Of a stretch of DNA of 64,000 nucleotides, positions 26,601 through 35,015 are shown piece after piece; within the stretch, counting starts at the first letter, position 1; every line of letters begins with the position of its first letter. Location of the stretch: assembly GCA_019455065.1 (NCBI GenBank), contig JACFNC010000017.1, forward strand, positions 1 to 64,000, in the 5' to 3' direction. The stretch is from Rhodospirillales bacterium. Lineage in GTDB: Bacteria; Pseudomonadota; Alphaproteobacteria; Rhodospirillales; Magnetospirillaceae. Below the pieces are notes generated by a model, which was given only the letters and a program-made list of their open reading frames with translations, did no database searches and had not been told where the DNA came from. Made by a program: the position numbers and the translations under genes.

Positions 26601-27542
26601 CTCCGCGTCGAGTTCGCGGACGCTGACGACGCCCCGGCCGAGAGTGCGGATCCATTCCTCGCAGACCAGGAAGAGGCGGTCGTCGGCCGCCCACAGGAAG
26701 GGGTCGGCAAGATAGCTGCCGTCGCCGGTGGGCACGCGCACCCAGCCGCCCCGGTCGCCGACCCGGCCATCCGGCGAGGCGGGGCCGGCGCGCCGCAGCG
26801 CCACATACCACTCGTCCTCAAAAAAGGCGCTGCGCAGTACCCGATGCACCAGGCGGGCGGCCATGCCGATAGCATGGGAAGCGAGCGTCGGCGCCCCCAC
26901 GGCCGGAACGGCGGCGGAAGGCGCGGCCGGCTCCGGGGTCCAGGTTATGGCGCCCCCATGACCGCGGCTCCAGGCGGCGACGCGATGAACGGTGACCTCC
27001 GCCGCCATCCACAGCAGGCGCGCCGCGCCGAGGCGGGCCGAATAGGGGCTGGCCTTGACGTAAAACCGATGCGCCGCCGGTCCCTCCGGGCCGGTCCGCA
27101 GGATGCGCCCGCCCAGGCGTTCGCCATCGACCGGGCTATAGGGCTCGTCGAGCATCAGGCGCCAGCAGGGCCGGTCCGCCGGCCCGCCGTCCGACCGCGC
27201 GGTGAGGTCGAGCACGAGATCGGCCTCACCCGGCGACGCCTCGGGCAGCGAATGCCAGCCGGGCGGAAAGACCCCCGGCGACAGCGGCTCGCGGGCCGTT
27301 CGCACCGCGGCCAACAGGCGGCGTTCGAGCGGCGCGATCAGCGCCGCGATCAGCCGCGTCCGCCGGTCGTCGGCCAGGTCCGGCGGGCCGACCCAGCGGG
27401 TTCCGGGCGCGGCGGCACAGCGCATCAGGCGGACGCCGTCGAGGCCCAGCAGGCGCTCGAGCAGGGACGCCAGCCACCACGGCGGCGGCGCGGCGGGCGC
27501 CACGACGCCGATGCGGCCGACCGCTTCTTCCTGGGCCGCCAT
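23601..27542 (-). CDS. Triple-module protein: GINT1-like domain plus two GT4 glycosyltransferases
   Basis: This 1313-residue protein appears to be three units in one chain. Residues 1-220 are poorly conserved, formyltransferase-like. Residues 245-545 resemble the N-terminal beta-propeller domain of glucosamine inositolphosphorylceramide transferases (ADPFLWAADDRLFLVCEEW, then ELYECEQVPDRW and GVDAADATLVEKDG). Residues 553-905 are a GT4 domain (GGAERQLLMLLEGL; YEGLPNAVMEAMACGLPCVS). Residues 918-1313 are a second GT4 (SEGVPRSVMEAMALGRAVVA). It would add at least two sugars to the repeat unit. The frame is open throughout without frameshift, and its start overlaps the polymerase stop by 1 bp (TGATG). 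Confidence 0.82.
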   Translation of the reverse strand: MAAQEEAVGRIGVVAPAAPPPWWLASLLERLLGLDGVRLMRCAAAPGTRWVGPPDLADDRRTRLIAALIAPLERRLLAAVRTAREPLSPGVFPPGWHSLPEASPGEADLVLDLTARSDGGPADRPCWRLMLDEPYSPVDGERLGGRILRTGPEGPAAHRFYVKASPYSARLGAARLLWMAAEVTVHRVAAWSRGHGGAITWTPEPAAPSAAVPAVGAPTLASHAIGMAARLVHRVLRSAFFEDEWYVALRRAGPASPDGRVGDRGGWVRVPTGDGSYLADPFLWAADDRLFLVCEEWIRTLGRGVVSVRELDAEGRALAPVRVLERPWHLSYPQVFAWDGRWWMVPESRRAGKVELYECEQVPDRWRPVAELLSGVDAADATLVEKDGAMWMFVVLRAAGSDGDDALHLFQADIPMGPWRPHPANPIVVDPWRARMAGPLFQTAAGEWIRPAQLCGRRYGEAVVFHRVVEWSPTRYREEPLSMLSAQAIPGVAGCHTYGRAGGFEVIDVATARPRWSLLGRLPWPWRGARVSRGVATFPWSDEEGRPDASAPRTIVFNIAALVVGGAERQLLMLLEGLDRRRFSPAVIVFEDGPWGDRFRSFGIPVVIVPYARGRLWAVLETRRRLRELKPALVHTIGQSPNYVGRLAAVLARVPHIVIGERTAPRIKSRGKRLIERALAPFTDLMIANSGHGARYYVSHRLLPRRKVSVVGNGIDTDAFPLARGSSPSGRPRIGFVGGMVPAKDHETLLKALRHLVDANFACELHLAGDGPLRAKIEARIRELGLDHHVIVHGWLDDVPRFLDTLDLYVHAAHYEGLPNAVMEAMACGLPCVSFDTEGCNELITHRQTGLLVPPGDARGLADAVTGLLADRHQARALGAAGRERIRSEFSIAALVRNSEALYDAVLNGTPASNRPPIHIAVFEPYVFDNPYGNLRFTLGMLKHLDRRRHRPLFIAQRDAAFLDDLRDMGIATQVVSPPERLGRYGGALLGQGLIGRLSSALAALRYAWSLRRTLLEGEVDVLQCHNLRALLIAGPAAKLAGIPVIWYVKGHLDNPLLDRVGYRLADRVLFQSPINRDRRYPRLVQRHTRKIRIVPNGIDLDTLEAPSSAAEAALKQELGWDASTCNIVYVGQVSPLKGVDLLVEALAAVRVTAPATRLYIVGDECNPEYRQFRDRLETLIERHDLRDAVRFTGYRTDALRIVAMADIFVLPSLSEGVPRSVMEAMALGRAVVATSVGGVPDLVRDGVTGKLVPAGEVGPLAEALRTLVSDAASRAALGYAAREDVLAAHDIRATVRKLESVYDEILKERRWQ

Positions 27543-29041
27543 CAGCGCATGACCGCCGCCGGCCGCATCGATTCCAGCCGCCGCAACAGGAGCACGATCA
27601 GAATGAAGGGGAGGATCTTGAGATCGGCATAGACGAAGGCTTGGGACAGACCGCTTTTAAAGGAAAACGGCACGAAATACAGAAGATAAAAAACGTAAAG
27701 TACTATGAAATATCTCGTTACACCCGGCCGAAAAGCCATCCTGGAAAGGACCGTATTCATCCATCCAAAAAAGAGCATTGCGATGACAATTCCATACACT
27801 CCGAAATTGAGGAACAGCTCCGCAAACATACTAAACCCACGGGCAACAGTGCCGGCCTGGTTCTGATCATATCCGTAGAATAACAACGTAAATTTAGCTG
27901 AAGCCCAGAGATGGTCGTATTTTTCAGGAAAAAAAACAGTCGGTATCCTAAGAATACCATGCGTCAAGAAACTCTTCCCCATCCAGTATTCTATTTGAGA
28001 TGGAACCTTTTGCAGGACCATGAAATACGTAATGGAAGTATCGAACACATTTGCCATAAAAAACAAAACCCTATCCACATCCAGTTCTTTATTTCCACCC
28101 CCTGTCCGGTAGATCCCATAACCGATTGCCAATACAAACAGCGCCACTCCCCCGAGTAACATTCCGCCCACTTGCAGCACCCTGCGGGCGGCGCTGACGG
28201 GTATGGCCGATTCCGATCGGCCGCGTCGCAGAACAGCTTGCGCGACCAGGACGCCAACCACCGACATGACAAGAACCAGCCGGGAGCCGCGGATCGAATT
28301 GGACAGGACCACCAAATAAAGGATCGATGCGCCGGAGAGTGAGAAGATGCGCCGGTTCGGATCGCCGATAAAATAGACCAGCACGGCAATATTCATTAAG
28401 AAAGCGAGTTCGAGAAACACTCCAAAACCACCGCTGGTTATGTCCTCTCCCCCCCGGCTGCGCTCCTCCGGGCGTCCAAGGAAGGCATCGATCGGCATGC
28501 CCGAACGCACAAACAGCGCCGCCCAGGCGAGTATCGCCACAACACCGAGGATCAACACCGCGCGGTCTGTAACCCAGGGGGTCAGCAAGTCCCGGCCCTC
28601 GCCCGAAGGACGCACCGGGGACCGCGTGCCGATCCACATGCCGACGGCATAGGTCGCCAGCCCGAAGAGGCCATAGAGGCTGCCGATGCGGGCCGCTTGC
28701 CAATTCTCGACAAAAAAGTCGCCTTCCCCCACCCAAGCCGTCCCTGAAACATAGAGGGCCGGATTGACCACTTGGTAGATCAAGAAAAAGAAAAGAAAAA
28801 TGAAGTTGGCGTCGGTAACGCCCCGGCTGAAAGCCATGAGAATGAGGCAAGCCCAAGCCAGGGTCACCATGGCGAGCGCCGCGCCGAGCAGTTCCGACTG
28901 GCTGGGGATCAACCAGTAAGCCGCGAGCATGCCGGCAGGCCCAAGCCAAAGCAGTACATAGTAGCCGATGAGCGTCGGCCGCGACGCCGTTCGAAGGCGG
29001 TGGGACAAGCCCGTCCCTGCTCCAGGCTCGATCGGCGCCAT
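27542..29041 (-). CDS. Wzy-like O-antigen polymerase
   Basis: This 499-residue protein is almost wholly hydrophobic, with about 11-12 membrane helices and a larger periplasmic loop between residues 175 and 200. Sequence conservation in Wzy is low, so the call rests on topology and context: it lies between glycosyltransferase and deacetylase genes in a locus with Wzx and Wzz partners. The 27650-28150 stretch has lower GC than neighbouring genes, as polymerase genes often do. Wzy joins lipid-linked repeat units in the periplasm. Confidence 0.75.
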   Translation of the reverse strand: MAPIEPGAGTGLSHRLRTASRPTLIGYYVLLWLGPAGMLAAYWLIPSQSELLGAALAMVTLAWACLILMAFSRGVTDANFIFLFFFLIYQVVNPALYVSGTAWVGEGDFFVENWQAARIGSLYGLFGLATYAVGMWIGTRSPVRPSGEGRDLLTPWVTDRAVLILGVVAILAWAALFVRSGMPIDAFLGRPEERSRGGEDITSGGFGVFLELAFLMNIAVLVYFIGDPNRRIFSLSGASILYLVVLSNSIRGSRLVLVMSVVGVLVAQAVLRRGRSESAIPVSAARRVLQVGGMLLGGVALFVLAIGYGIYRTGGGNKELDVDRVLFFMANVFDTSITYFMVLQKVPSQIEYWMGKSFLTHGILRIPTVFFPEKYDHLWASAKFTLLFYGYDQNQAGTVARGFSMFAELFLNFGVYGIVIAMLFFGWMNTVLSRMAFRPGVTRYFIVLYVFYLLYFVPFSFKSGLSQAFVYADLKILPFILIVLLLRRLESMRPAAVMR

Positions 29042-29064
29042 CCCCCCCCCCTTGCGCGACCATG

Positions 29065-30054
29065 TTAGCAGGCGATCTTCATGCCCGATTCCCGGGCGAA
29101 ATCAGTGGTAAACTCGCCCAGCGTGGCCCCTTGGAATTTTCCCTGAGCTGCGGAAAACACCGCTTCCAGGTCATCATAGAGGCGCTCGATGCTCTGGGCC
29201 GTGGGAAAGGTCGGGCTACCGCCGGGCATGAATTCCGACGAGTGCAGCATGAATTCGACGTAAGGCCGCCCCTGTAGGGCGGCCGTTTCGATCAGCCTGA
29301 TCATGGCCTTGCGATTGCGCCCGATCGGCCGCAGCCAATGCACCGGCGGCGCAGCCCTGTGGAGCACCCGTCCGGGCAGCGACGAGCGCCCAAGGGCCTG
29401 GCGCAGCGGGTCGAGCCACGCGCCGCCGTTCCTGGCGATGGTCATCGGCACTTCGAGCAGCGGGCTGTCGCCGGGGCGGCCGATATCGTCGAGGTCCATC
29501 CAGTAGGGACGGTCCGGGAAATCGCGATAGTCGCTTCCGCCCCCACCGCCGGGCGCTCCGGGCAGGTGACGCCAACTGACATGGGGGGTGACCGAGCAAT
29601 CGATCCGGTAGCCAAACTCCACCAGCAGGCGGGCATAACGGCCGTCCATCGCCCAGCGCCCGGCGCGGTGGCTGATCATCTTGACCCCGAAGGTGTCTTC
29701 GAGAAGTCCCGTGATGAAGGCGATCTTGTCGCGCATCACCGCATCCGGATAGTCGATCAGGTAGGGATGATGAGCGTTGTCGTCCGCCGTCAGGGGCTCG
29801 ATCGGGGGCGAGTTCCAGGCGTGCAGGTGCATGCCGACCTCGCCGGTCTTCCGCGCCAGCACGTCGCGGGCGAAGTCGACGTAGGCCGGCGATGTCGCCA
29901 TCTCGTAGTTGGTCAGATAGGTGGGCCTCTGCCCGAACCGCTCGCAAAGCGCCTGGAAACGTGGCAGGAAGCGGGCGTTCTCGCAGGTCATTCGAGGGTT
30001 GCGCGCCCACAGATTGTCGCCCTCGACGTCAATGGTGATTAGAAAAGCCGGCAA
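29065..30054 (-). CDS. Polysaccharide deacetylase (NodB-like)
   Basis: This 329-residue protein fits carbohydrate esterase family 4-like deacetylases: FLITIDVEGDNLW near the start supplies the metal/catalytic Asp region, GEVGMHLHAWNSPP a His motif, and SHRAGRWAMD a further motif. It would remove acetyl groups from glycan amino sugars. I place the start at TTG 30054 (LPAFLITID), preceded by ggaaggggc; the longer frame to 30120 would overlap the upstream gene by 61 bp with unlikely sequence. It immediately follows the FemAB-like gene. Confidence 0.75.
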   Translation of the reverse strand: MPAFLITIDVEGDNLWARNPRMTCENARFLPRFQALCERFGQRPTYLTNYEMATSPAYVDFARDVLARKTGEVGMHLHAWNSPPIEPLTADDNAHHPYLIDYPDAVMRDKIAFITGLLEDTFGVKMISHRAGRWAMDGRYARLLVEFGYRIDCSVTPHVSWRHLPGAPGGGGGSDYRDFPDRPYWMDLDDIGRPGDSPLLEVPMTIARNGGAWLDPLRQALGRSSLPGRVLHRAAPPVHWLRPIGRNRKAMIRLIETAALQGRPYVEFMLHSSEFMPGGSPTFPTAQSIERLYDDLEAVFSAAQGKFQGATLGEFTTDFARESGMKIAC

Positions 30055-30059
30055 AGACG

Positions 30060-30797
30060 TCAGCCCCTTCCCACGACCGCCGCGCGCGACAGAAACCCGC
30101 GCGCAAGATAGAGCGGCCACGAAAGATAATCATATTCCTCGACGATCGACCCACCGAAACTCGCTTTGAATTGGCTTATCCGCTCCAAAGCAGGATCGTC
30201 GGTCATCTTGGAATAGCCACCGAGATCGTAGTGCCTAAGTCCCAGCCGTTGGAAATGCAGCATGTCTTGAAAATGTAAGAACCTATTTGCCCAGCCTATA
30301 ACCGGACCGGCGACGGTATCGTCCGTCCGAATTGCCGAATACAGTAGCCGGACCCGCGAAACCGCCTTGTCCATAACATAGGCATGCATCGCCAGGGCAT
30401 GTCCTTCGAATTGGGCACAGGTAATCGGCAAGTCGTTCCCGAACGACAGGAGGTGCTCGGGCCGAAGGGCTGGCAGTTTACGTACCGCCGCAAAAATATT
30501 GAAGAAGGACCGGAACGTCTCGGTATCGACCGCATCCGAGCAAGTTACCCCTTCCTTCTCAGCCCGACGGATTTCGTTCCGCGTCGTCTTCCGGCAGCCG
30601 GCAAGCAGGACGTCGCCGGTTTGCTCAAGGTTGACCAAGATCGTAAAACGTGGCTCGCACACGAAACCCAGCACCGGTTGCCCCCGACGGCATTGCATGA
30701 CATGCAGAAAACCGAGTGCCCGGTGCGGTCTGGGGGAACTGCCGAACCATTCAGTGCAGTAACTCAATGGACCCCTTGAAACGGTCGTCCGAATCAT
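30060..30797 (-). CDS. FemAB-like/GNAT acyltransferase
   Basis: This 245-residue protein resembles FemAB-related GNAT acyltransferases: TTRNEIRRAEKEGVTC is the 'R-x-x-I-R+A-x-K-x-G' motif of the family, and DLGGYSKMTDDPALERISQFKASFGG is the typical C-terminal segment. These enzymes transfer amino-acyl or acyl groups in cell-wall or exopolysaccharide pathways. In a glycan locus it probably decorates a sugar amine with an acyl or aminoacyl group. Start is the ATG at 30797. Confidence 0.78.
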   Translation of the reverse strand: MIRTTVSRGPLSYCTEWFGSSPRPHRALGFLHVMQCRRGQPVLGFVCEPRFTILVNLEQTGDVLLAGCRKTTRNEIRRAEKEGVTCSDAVDTETFRSFFNIFAAVRKLPALRPEHLLSFGNDLPITCAQFEGHALAMHAYVMDKAVSRVRLLYSAIRTDDTVAGPVIGWANRFLHFQDMLHFQRLGLRHYDLGGYSKMTDDPALERISQFKASFGGSIVEEYDYLSWPLYLARGFLSRAAVVGRG

Positions 30798-30838
30798 CCT
30801 TGAGAAACCGCAGGCATTGCAACCTCCACAGACAAACT

Positions 30839-31705
30839 TTACGCCGTCGCTGGTTTTTGGGTGGAGACGATGACGATCTTGAAGGTTGTGCAGAGCGCCT
30901 CCAACATCCGCTTGCCTCCCGGGATTTGGTTCAGCGCTGACAAACGAGAGCCCCGCAGGCGAGGGTGGTTGAGGACTTCGAGCTCAACCTGTTGTCCGGC
31001 GTCGATGAATGCATTCTGATAAGCAGTAACCGGCCTGTAGATCGTCTCCCTTACGCTGTAATCGTAATAAACGTTCACGCGCTGCCAGAAATCCATTGCG
31101 GCGACGGCCTTCCATCCCGGCTCCTTCCCCGCGAGCACCGCGGCGGCCACCATGCACCACCGCAGCCGGTTCTTAGGCAGCCAATGAACCAGCGGCATGT
31201 CGAGATGCCGCTCGACCGGACTCCACCTCCCGATGAACCAATGATAGCCCCAGCCACCCGCCGTCGTCATCCGCGTTATGTCACCGACGGCGGCGGGCAG
31301 ATCCAAAACATGCTCAAAGACACTACTGGAATAGACGAGATGAAAGAAACCATCGTCGAATCCTGGCCCTCCCGCGTTCTTTCCGATCCGCAGCAGGCCT
31401 GGCTCATAGAGGCCAGCTTCCCGCAGCCCCGGTTCTGCGTAGCGTATCCATTGTTCGTCGACCTCCAACCCATAGGCTTGCCAACCCTGCCGTCGCAACA
31501 GCGCGACCGACTGCCCCCGCCCGCAGCCGAAATCAAGGACCCGGAACTCATGTCTCGGCACGCCGGCTTCAGCGCGTTTCCGTTCTAAGAAGTCCTGTAG
31601 GCCAGGATCGACGCGGTAGGAATCAATATCGCGCAAGGTGAGCGGCTGATATTTGTCATCAACGTAGCAATCGCCTTCATCATCCACCATGCTCAGACCA
31701 GTCAA
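30839..31705 (-). CDS. SAM-dependent methyltransferase (paralogue of 35867 gene)
   Basis: This 288-residue class I methyltransferase has FRVLDFGCGRGQSVALLRRQGW, VYSSSVFEHVLDL and a distinctive GGWGYHWFIGRWSPVE region. It is strongly similar along its length to the protein at 35867-36712, so the pair arose by duplication. The start is a TTG at 31705, which has GGAG seven bases upstream and overlaps the preceding stop codon (TTGA); an ATG at 31690 lacks a ribosome site. The substrate is unknown. Confidence 0.82.
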   Translation of the reverse strand: MTGLSMVDDEGDCYVDDKYQPLTLRDIDSYRVDPGLQDFLERKRAEAGVPRHEFRVLDFGCGRGQSVALLRRQGWQAYGLEVDEQWIRYAEPGLREAGLYEPGLLRIGKNAGGPGFDDGFFHLVYSSSVFEHVLDLPAAVGDITRMTTAGGWGYHWFIGRWSPVERHLDMPLVHWLPKNRLRWCMVAAAVLAGKEPGWKAVAAMDFWQRVNVYYDYSVRETIYRPVTAYQNAFIDAGQQVELEVLNHPRLRGSRLSALNQIPGGKRMLEALCTTFKIVIVSTQKPATA

Positions 31706-32706
31706 CCTGCAACTCCCACGGTGTGAATTCCGAAAATGGCATGCATATCGTGAGCCTCGACGTCAACCTCCCACAACATCTTACCGTTTGCCAGGTCGTA
31801 GGCGGCGATCCGCGCGGGGTTCGGATATATTTCAACCTCAGGATTGGCAAACCGTTTCAGCCAGGCGACCTTTTCGCGAAATTTCGTCTTTCGCACCTTT
31901 GTGAATCCCACCACCACGCGCTCGCCGTCCAACACCGTCAGACCTCGACACCACCCGAGCGGTCCGTCCTTGCCAGAGATCGCATTCAGGTCCACGCGGC
32001 GCACCATCTCCCGCGTCGAGCAATCGAAAACGACAATGTTGCCGTCCACCGTCGTGAAATAGACCCTGCCCCCGTGGACGACGCCGTCATGGACATAGTT
32101 GACGAGGATCTCCAGGTTGGGCTGACTGCGGTCCGTCAGACACAGGGCGTCACGCTGCCAGGCCCTCGTCGCCCAAAGATCGTCGCCGACGAAGAAGGCG
32201 TAATTGGGATGGGACTTGTGCGGCTTTGTGCTCAACACCTTGCGATAATCGGTATCGGGTGAGAACCGTGACCACAACGGGTCTTCATTTACGCTATAGG
32301 CGTCAATGACATCACCCTGTTCGGTCATCACGACAACCATATCCAGGCCGGTGCTCACAACGACGAGAGCGCCGTCCGGCCGCACGGCCACATGGTGAAC
32401 GTCATTGAACCAGGGGTGGCTGAGATAGCCGACCTGCTCGAAGTCCGGCAGCGAATAGAAGACCACCTCGGTCGATGTCGGAACGAACAACCGATTGCCG
32501 ACCACCGTGCCCGCCTTGAAACAGACCGCGGCATTCTCGTCATCGGGCCTGGCCTCGGGCGGAGTGACGTACTTCACCTTGCGCTCCACCCTGCCGGTTT
32601 CCGGGTGCACGCAAAGAATCACTGCGTGATCATATAGGTGCCAGGACGGCCGTTTCTTGTCATCGCGCTGGTGGCCGCCCAGCACATAATAACCATCCGT
32701 CGACAT
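31702..32706 (-). CDS. Beta-propeller-like protein of polysaccharide locus, unknown
   Basis: This 334-residue protein has repeated strand-rich segments such as DGALVVVSTGLDMVVVM, GRVYFTTVDGNIVVFDC and GERVVVGFTKV, spaced as in WD-like or NHL-like propellers. No signal peptide is seen, so it is probably cytoplasmic. I do not recognise a specific family. It is coupled to the methyltransferase downstream by a 4-bp overlap. It might act as a glycan-modifying enzyme or scaffold, but there is no catalytic motif that I can name. Confidence 0.6.
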   Translation of the reverse strand: MSTDGYYVLGGHQRDDKKRPSWHLYDHAVILCVHPETGRVERKVKYVTPPEARPDDENAAVCFKAGTVVGNRLFVPTSTEVVFYSLPDFEQVGYLSHPWFNDVHHVAVRPDGALVVVSTGLDMVVVMTEQGDVIDAYSVNEDPLWSRFSPDTDYRKVLSTKPHKSHPNYAFFVGDDLWATRAWQRDALCLTDRSQPNLEILVNYVHDGVVHGGRVYFTTVDGNIVVFDCSTREMVRRVDLNAISGKDGPLGWCRGLTVLDGERVVVGFTKVRKTKFREKVAWLKRFANPEVEIYPNPARIAAYDLANGKMLWEVDVEAHDMHAIFGIHTVGVAG

Positions 32707-32775
32707 TCGCCACTCCGTTCACACCATCACTAGTACAAAACCCTCAAAAATCCTTACCAGAAGAACGGCAAGAAG

Positions 32776-34185
32776 TTATGCTCGACCACCCGTCGCAGCC
32801 GATCCTTCGGCGGGAACGTCGCCATCAGAACCCGTGCCCTCGCTTCTGGCCGGAACAGTCGGCACGACCGTGTTCGACTTGCGCAAGAGAGCGCCAAACA
32901 CCGTCGGCACCAATCCCAATTTGGAGTACACCGCCGCTCCCAAGGCTCCCGCCCTCAACACGGCCGTCGCCAGGGTTGCAAGAGCCGCCCCGGTGGTTCC
33001 CCACGCCCCCACCAGGATGATGCTGAGAAGGGTGTTGACAGTCGCCGTCCCGACTGTGATCCCGGCGAACAGGGTCTGTTGACCAGTCATGGTCATGACG
33101 GCGCCCACGACCCCGGTGCCGGCCGCGATCAGATGACCGACAGCCAGTATGATCAGCAGATGGAAACCCGCTTGGTATTCAAGGCCATAGAAGCCCAGCA
33201 GGGTGCGGCCGAACAACACCATTATGGCCACCATCGGCAGGGTCAACACGGTCACCAGAAGGGCGCCACGGGTCAGCAATGCCTGCATGGCGGCTCGCTC
33301 GCCCCGGGCATGATGGGCGGCAAAAACGGGGGAAAGGGTGGTGACCGCGACGCCCTGAAAAAAGCCGAGCAGACTGGAGAGAGCGACGGCCGTCGCGTAG
33401 ATGCCGGCCTCGCGCGGCGGGGCCAGCGAGCCAAGGACCAGCATGTCGGCTCGCGCCGTCACCTCTGACGCCGCGTTGACCACGAGGAGAGGAAAAGCCA
33501 CTCGCATCCAGCCGGCGGAGTCATGACGAGGTTGATGCGCCAGCCGTTCCCGCGGCAACGCCCTCGCCAACAGCGCCGCCCCGAGCAGGATGCCGCAGCT
33601 CGTCGCCAGCGCAATCCATCCCAATGCCCACTCGGCATCGGCCTTCACGCCAAAAACCCCGACTACAGCCAGCCCGGCCAATACAACCAGGCCCCCTTTC
33701 GGCACCAGCACGTCATTGATCAGCGCTCGGACGGGCTGCTGAAACCCGAAGAATGCGTCGCGTATCCATTGGCCAACCACCAGCAGCGCCAGCAGCAAGC
33801 CGCTCAACGCCAACGTGCCGGGCGTCCAACTCGCCGGCAACCCCGGAAGGGCCTTGGCAAGCAGCGCGACGAGCGCGGCGACGGCGACCGCCACGGCAAG
33901 CTGCAGCAACAGTGTTCGTCGAAGCAGTCCCCGCAGCAATCCCCACGATTGCTCAGCCACATAAGTGGCGACGAAGCGAATGATCACGCTGCCCAACCCC
34001 AGCCTGACCACCATCACCCCGAGGAACACCCAGTTCAATGCCAGCGCATAGCGGCCGAACTCCTCGGCCCCCAACGCCCGCGCCACCAGCACCTGGGCCA
34101 GGAACGCCAGCCCCATCCCGCTGACGTTGCAGAGCGTCACCCATGAGGCGCGTCCCAGAAGGCCACCACGCAGCCGGTCGATCAT
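32776..34185 (-). CDS. Wzx-like polysaccharide flippase
   Basis: This 469-residue protein has 12-14 membrane helices and the MATE/MOP-superfamily Wzx start ASWVTLCNVSGMGLAFLAQVLVARALGAEEFGRYALALNWV. Wzx flips lipid-linked oligosaccharide across the inner membrane. The ATG at 34185 (MIDRLRGGLLGR), preceded by ggaaggcgcc, is preferred to a GTG at 34251. The C-terminus has a ~30-residue Ser/Thr/Gly-rich tail beyond the last helix. With the polymerase and Wzz-like genes it completes a Wzx/Wzy-type pathway. Confidence 0.88.
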   Translation of the reverse strand: MIDRLRGGLLGRASWVTLCNVSGMGLAFLAQVLVARALGAEEFGRYALALNWVFLGVMVVRLGLGSVIIRFVATYVAEQSWGLLRGLLRRTLLLQLAVAVAVAALVALLAKALPGLPASWTPGTLALSGLLLALLVVGQWIRDAFFGFQQPVRALINDVLVPKGGLVVLAGLAVVGVFGVKADAEWALGWIALATSCGILLGAALLARALPRERLAHQPRHDSAGWMRVAFPLLVVNAASEVTARADMLVLGSLAPPREAGIYATAVALSSLLGFFQGVAVTTLSPVFAAHHARGERAAMQALLTRGALLVTVLTLPMVAIMVLFGRTLLGFYGLEYQAGFHLLIILAVGHLIAAGTGVVGAVMTMTGQQTLFAGITVGTATVNTLLSIILVGAWGTTGAALATLATAVLRAGALGAAVYSKLGLVPTVFGALLRKSNTVVPTVPARSEGTGSDGDVPAEGSAATGGRA

Positions 34186-34406
34186 CGGTGCGGCGCCTTC
34201 CGCACCAGTCGTAATGCAGAGATGCTTTGGAGGAATATCATACCTAGCCACAGTACTTTGGCAATTATTTGCAAAAAAGCCAAACGGTCAAACCTCACGA
34301 AATAAAATGTCTGGCGACTTGGCTAGACATGTCTGCCACGGGAGGACCAAGGCTTGGAGGCTAGGGGTGGTTGCCGCGCTTATTTTCTTACCTTCATTGA
34401 GCCGCT

Positions 34407-35015
34407 CTATCCCCTTACAGTGCTCCAAAAGCTGACAGGATGTTCGAGCCCCCATCTCGAGCCTGGCTCCCACCGATCAAAACGCTCCAATTGGTCAAAT
34501 TGCGCAAAAACATCTTCATGCACTGGGTTTACATAGCAGATCCGAATAACCCGCGCCGTCCCCTTCCATGAGGAAACTAAGTCGCGCAAAACCTGTTGGA
34601 GTGTTTCTCGACCGAAGGGGTTGTACATATAGAGAATAGTCGTATGCGAAAAATCAAATGCTTGAGCTTTCCCACATATGATTCGAATTGGAGTCTTGCC
34701 CTTTCTGAGTTTGCGGGCGTTCCTCTGAGCAATGGCGCATAGTGCCTCTGACATTTCCACGCCGACGACCTCGTGCATGGGCATTCGGGCGGCGCAAGCC
34801 AACACGCGTCCCATGCCACAACCGAGATCGACAAATACATCGTTGGGGGTCGGTTGCACCCGCCGAAGGACGGAAACGATTGCGGGATAGGAAGTCATCG
34901 AATAGGGATACTGGTCCGCCTCGTCAAACGTCACAAACCCACGGGTAGTGACCCCCAGCCTTGCCTCCCAATAATAGTTTTGAAGTCGTTGAAGCTGCCG
35001 GGCTAGCGAAACCAT
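34407..35015 (-). CDS. SAM-dependent methyltransferase
   Basis: This 202-residue class I methyltransferase has VFVDLGCGMGRVLACAARMP as motif I and a YMYNPFG sequence at the motif IV position. It belongs to a small-methyltransferase group common in glycan loci. Its ATG lies immediately after the previous gene's stop codon at 35016 with no gap, indicating coupling. A 221-bp AT-richer gap separates it from the flippase gene. Confidence 0.78.
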   Translation of the reverse strand: MVSLARQLQRLQNYYWEARLGVTTRGFVTFDEADQYPYSMTSYPAIVSVLRRVQPTPNDVFVDLGCGMGRVLACAARMPMHEVVGVEMSEALCAIAQRNARKLRKGKTPIRIICGKAQAFDFSHTTILYMYNPFGRETLQQVLRDLVSSWKGTARVIRICYVNPVHEDVFAQFDQLERFDRWEPGSRWGLEHPVSFWSTVRG

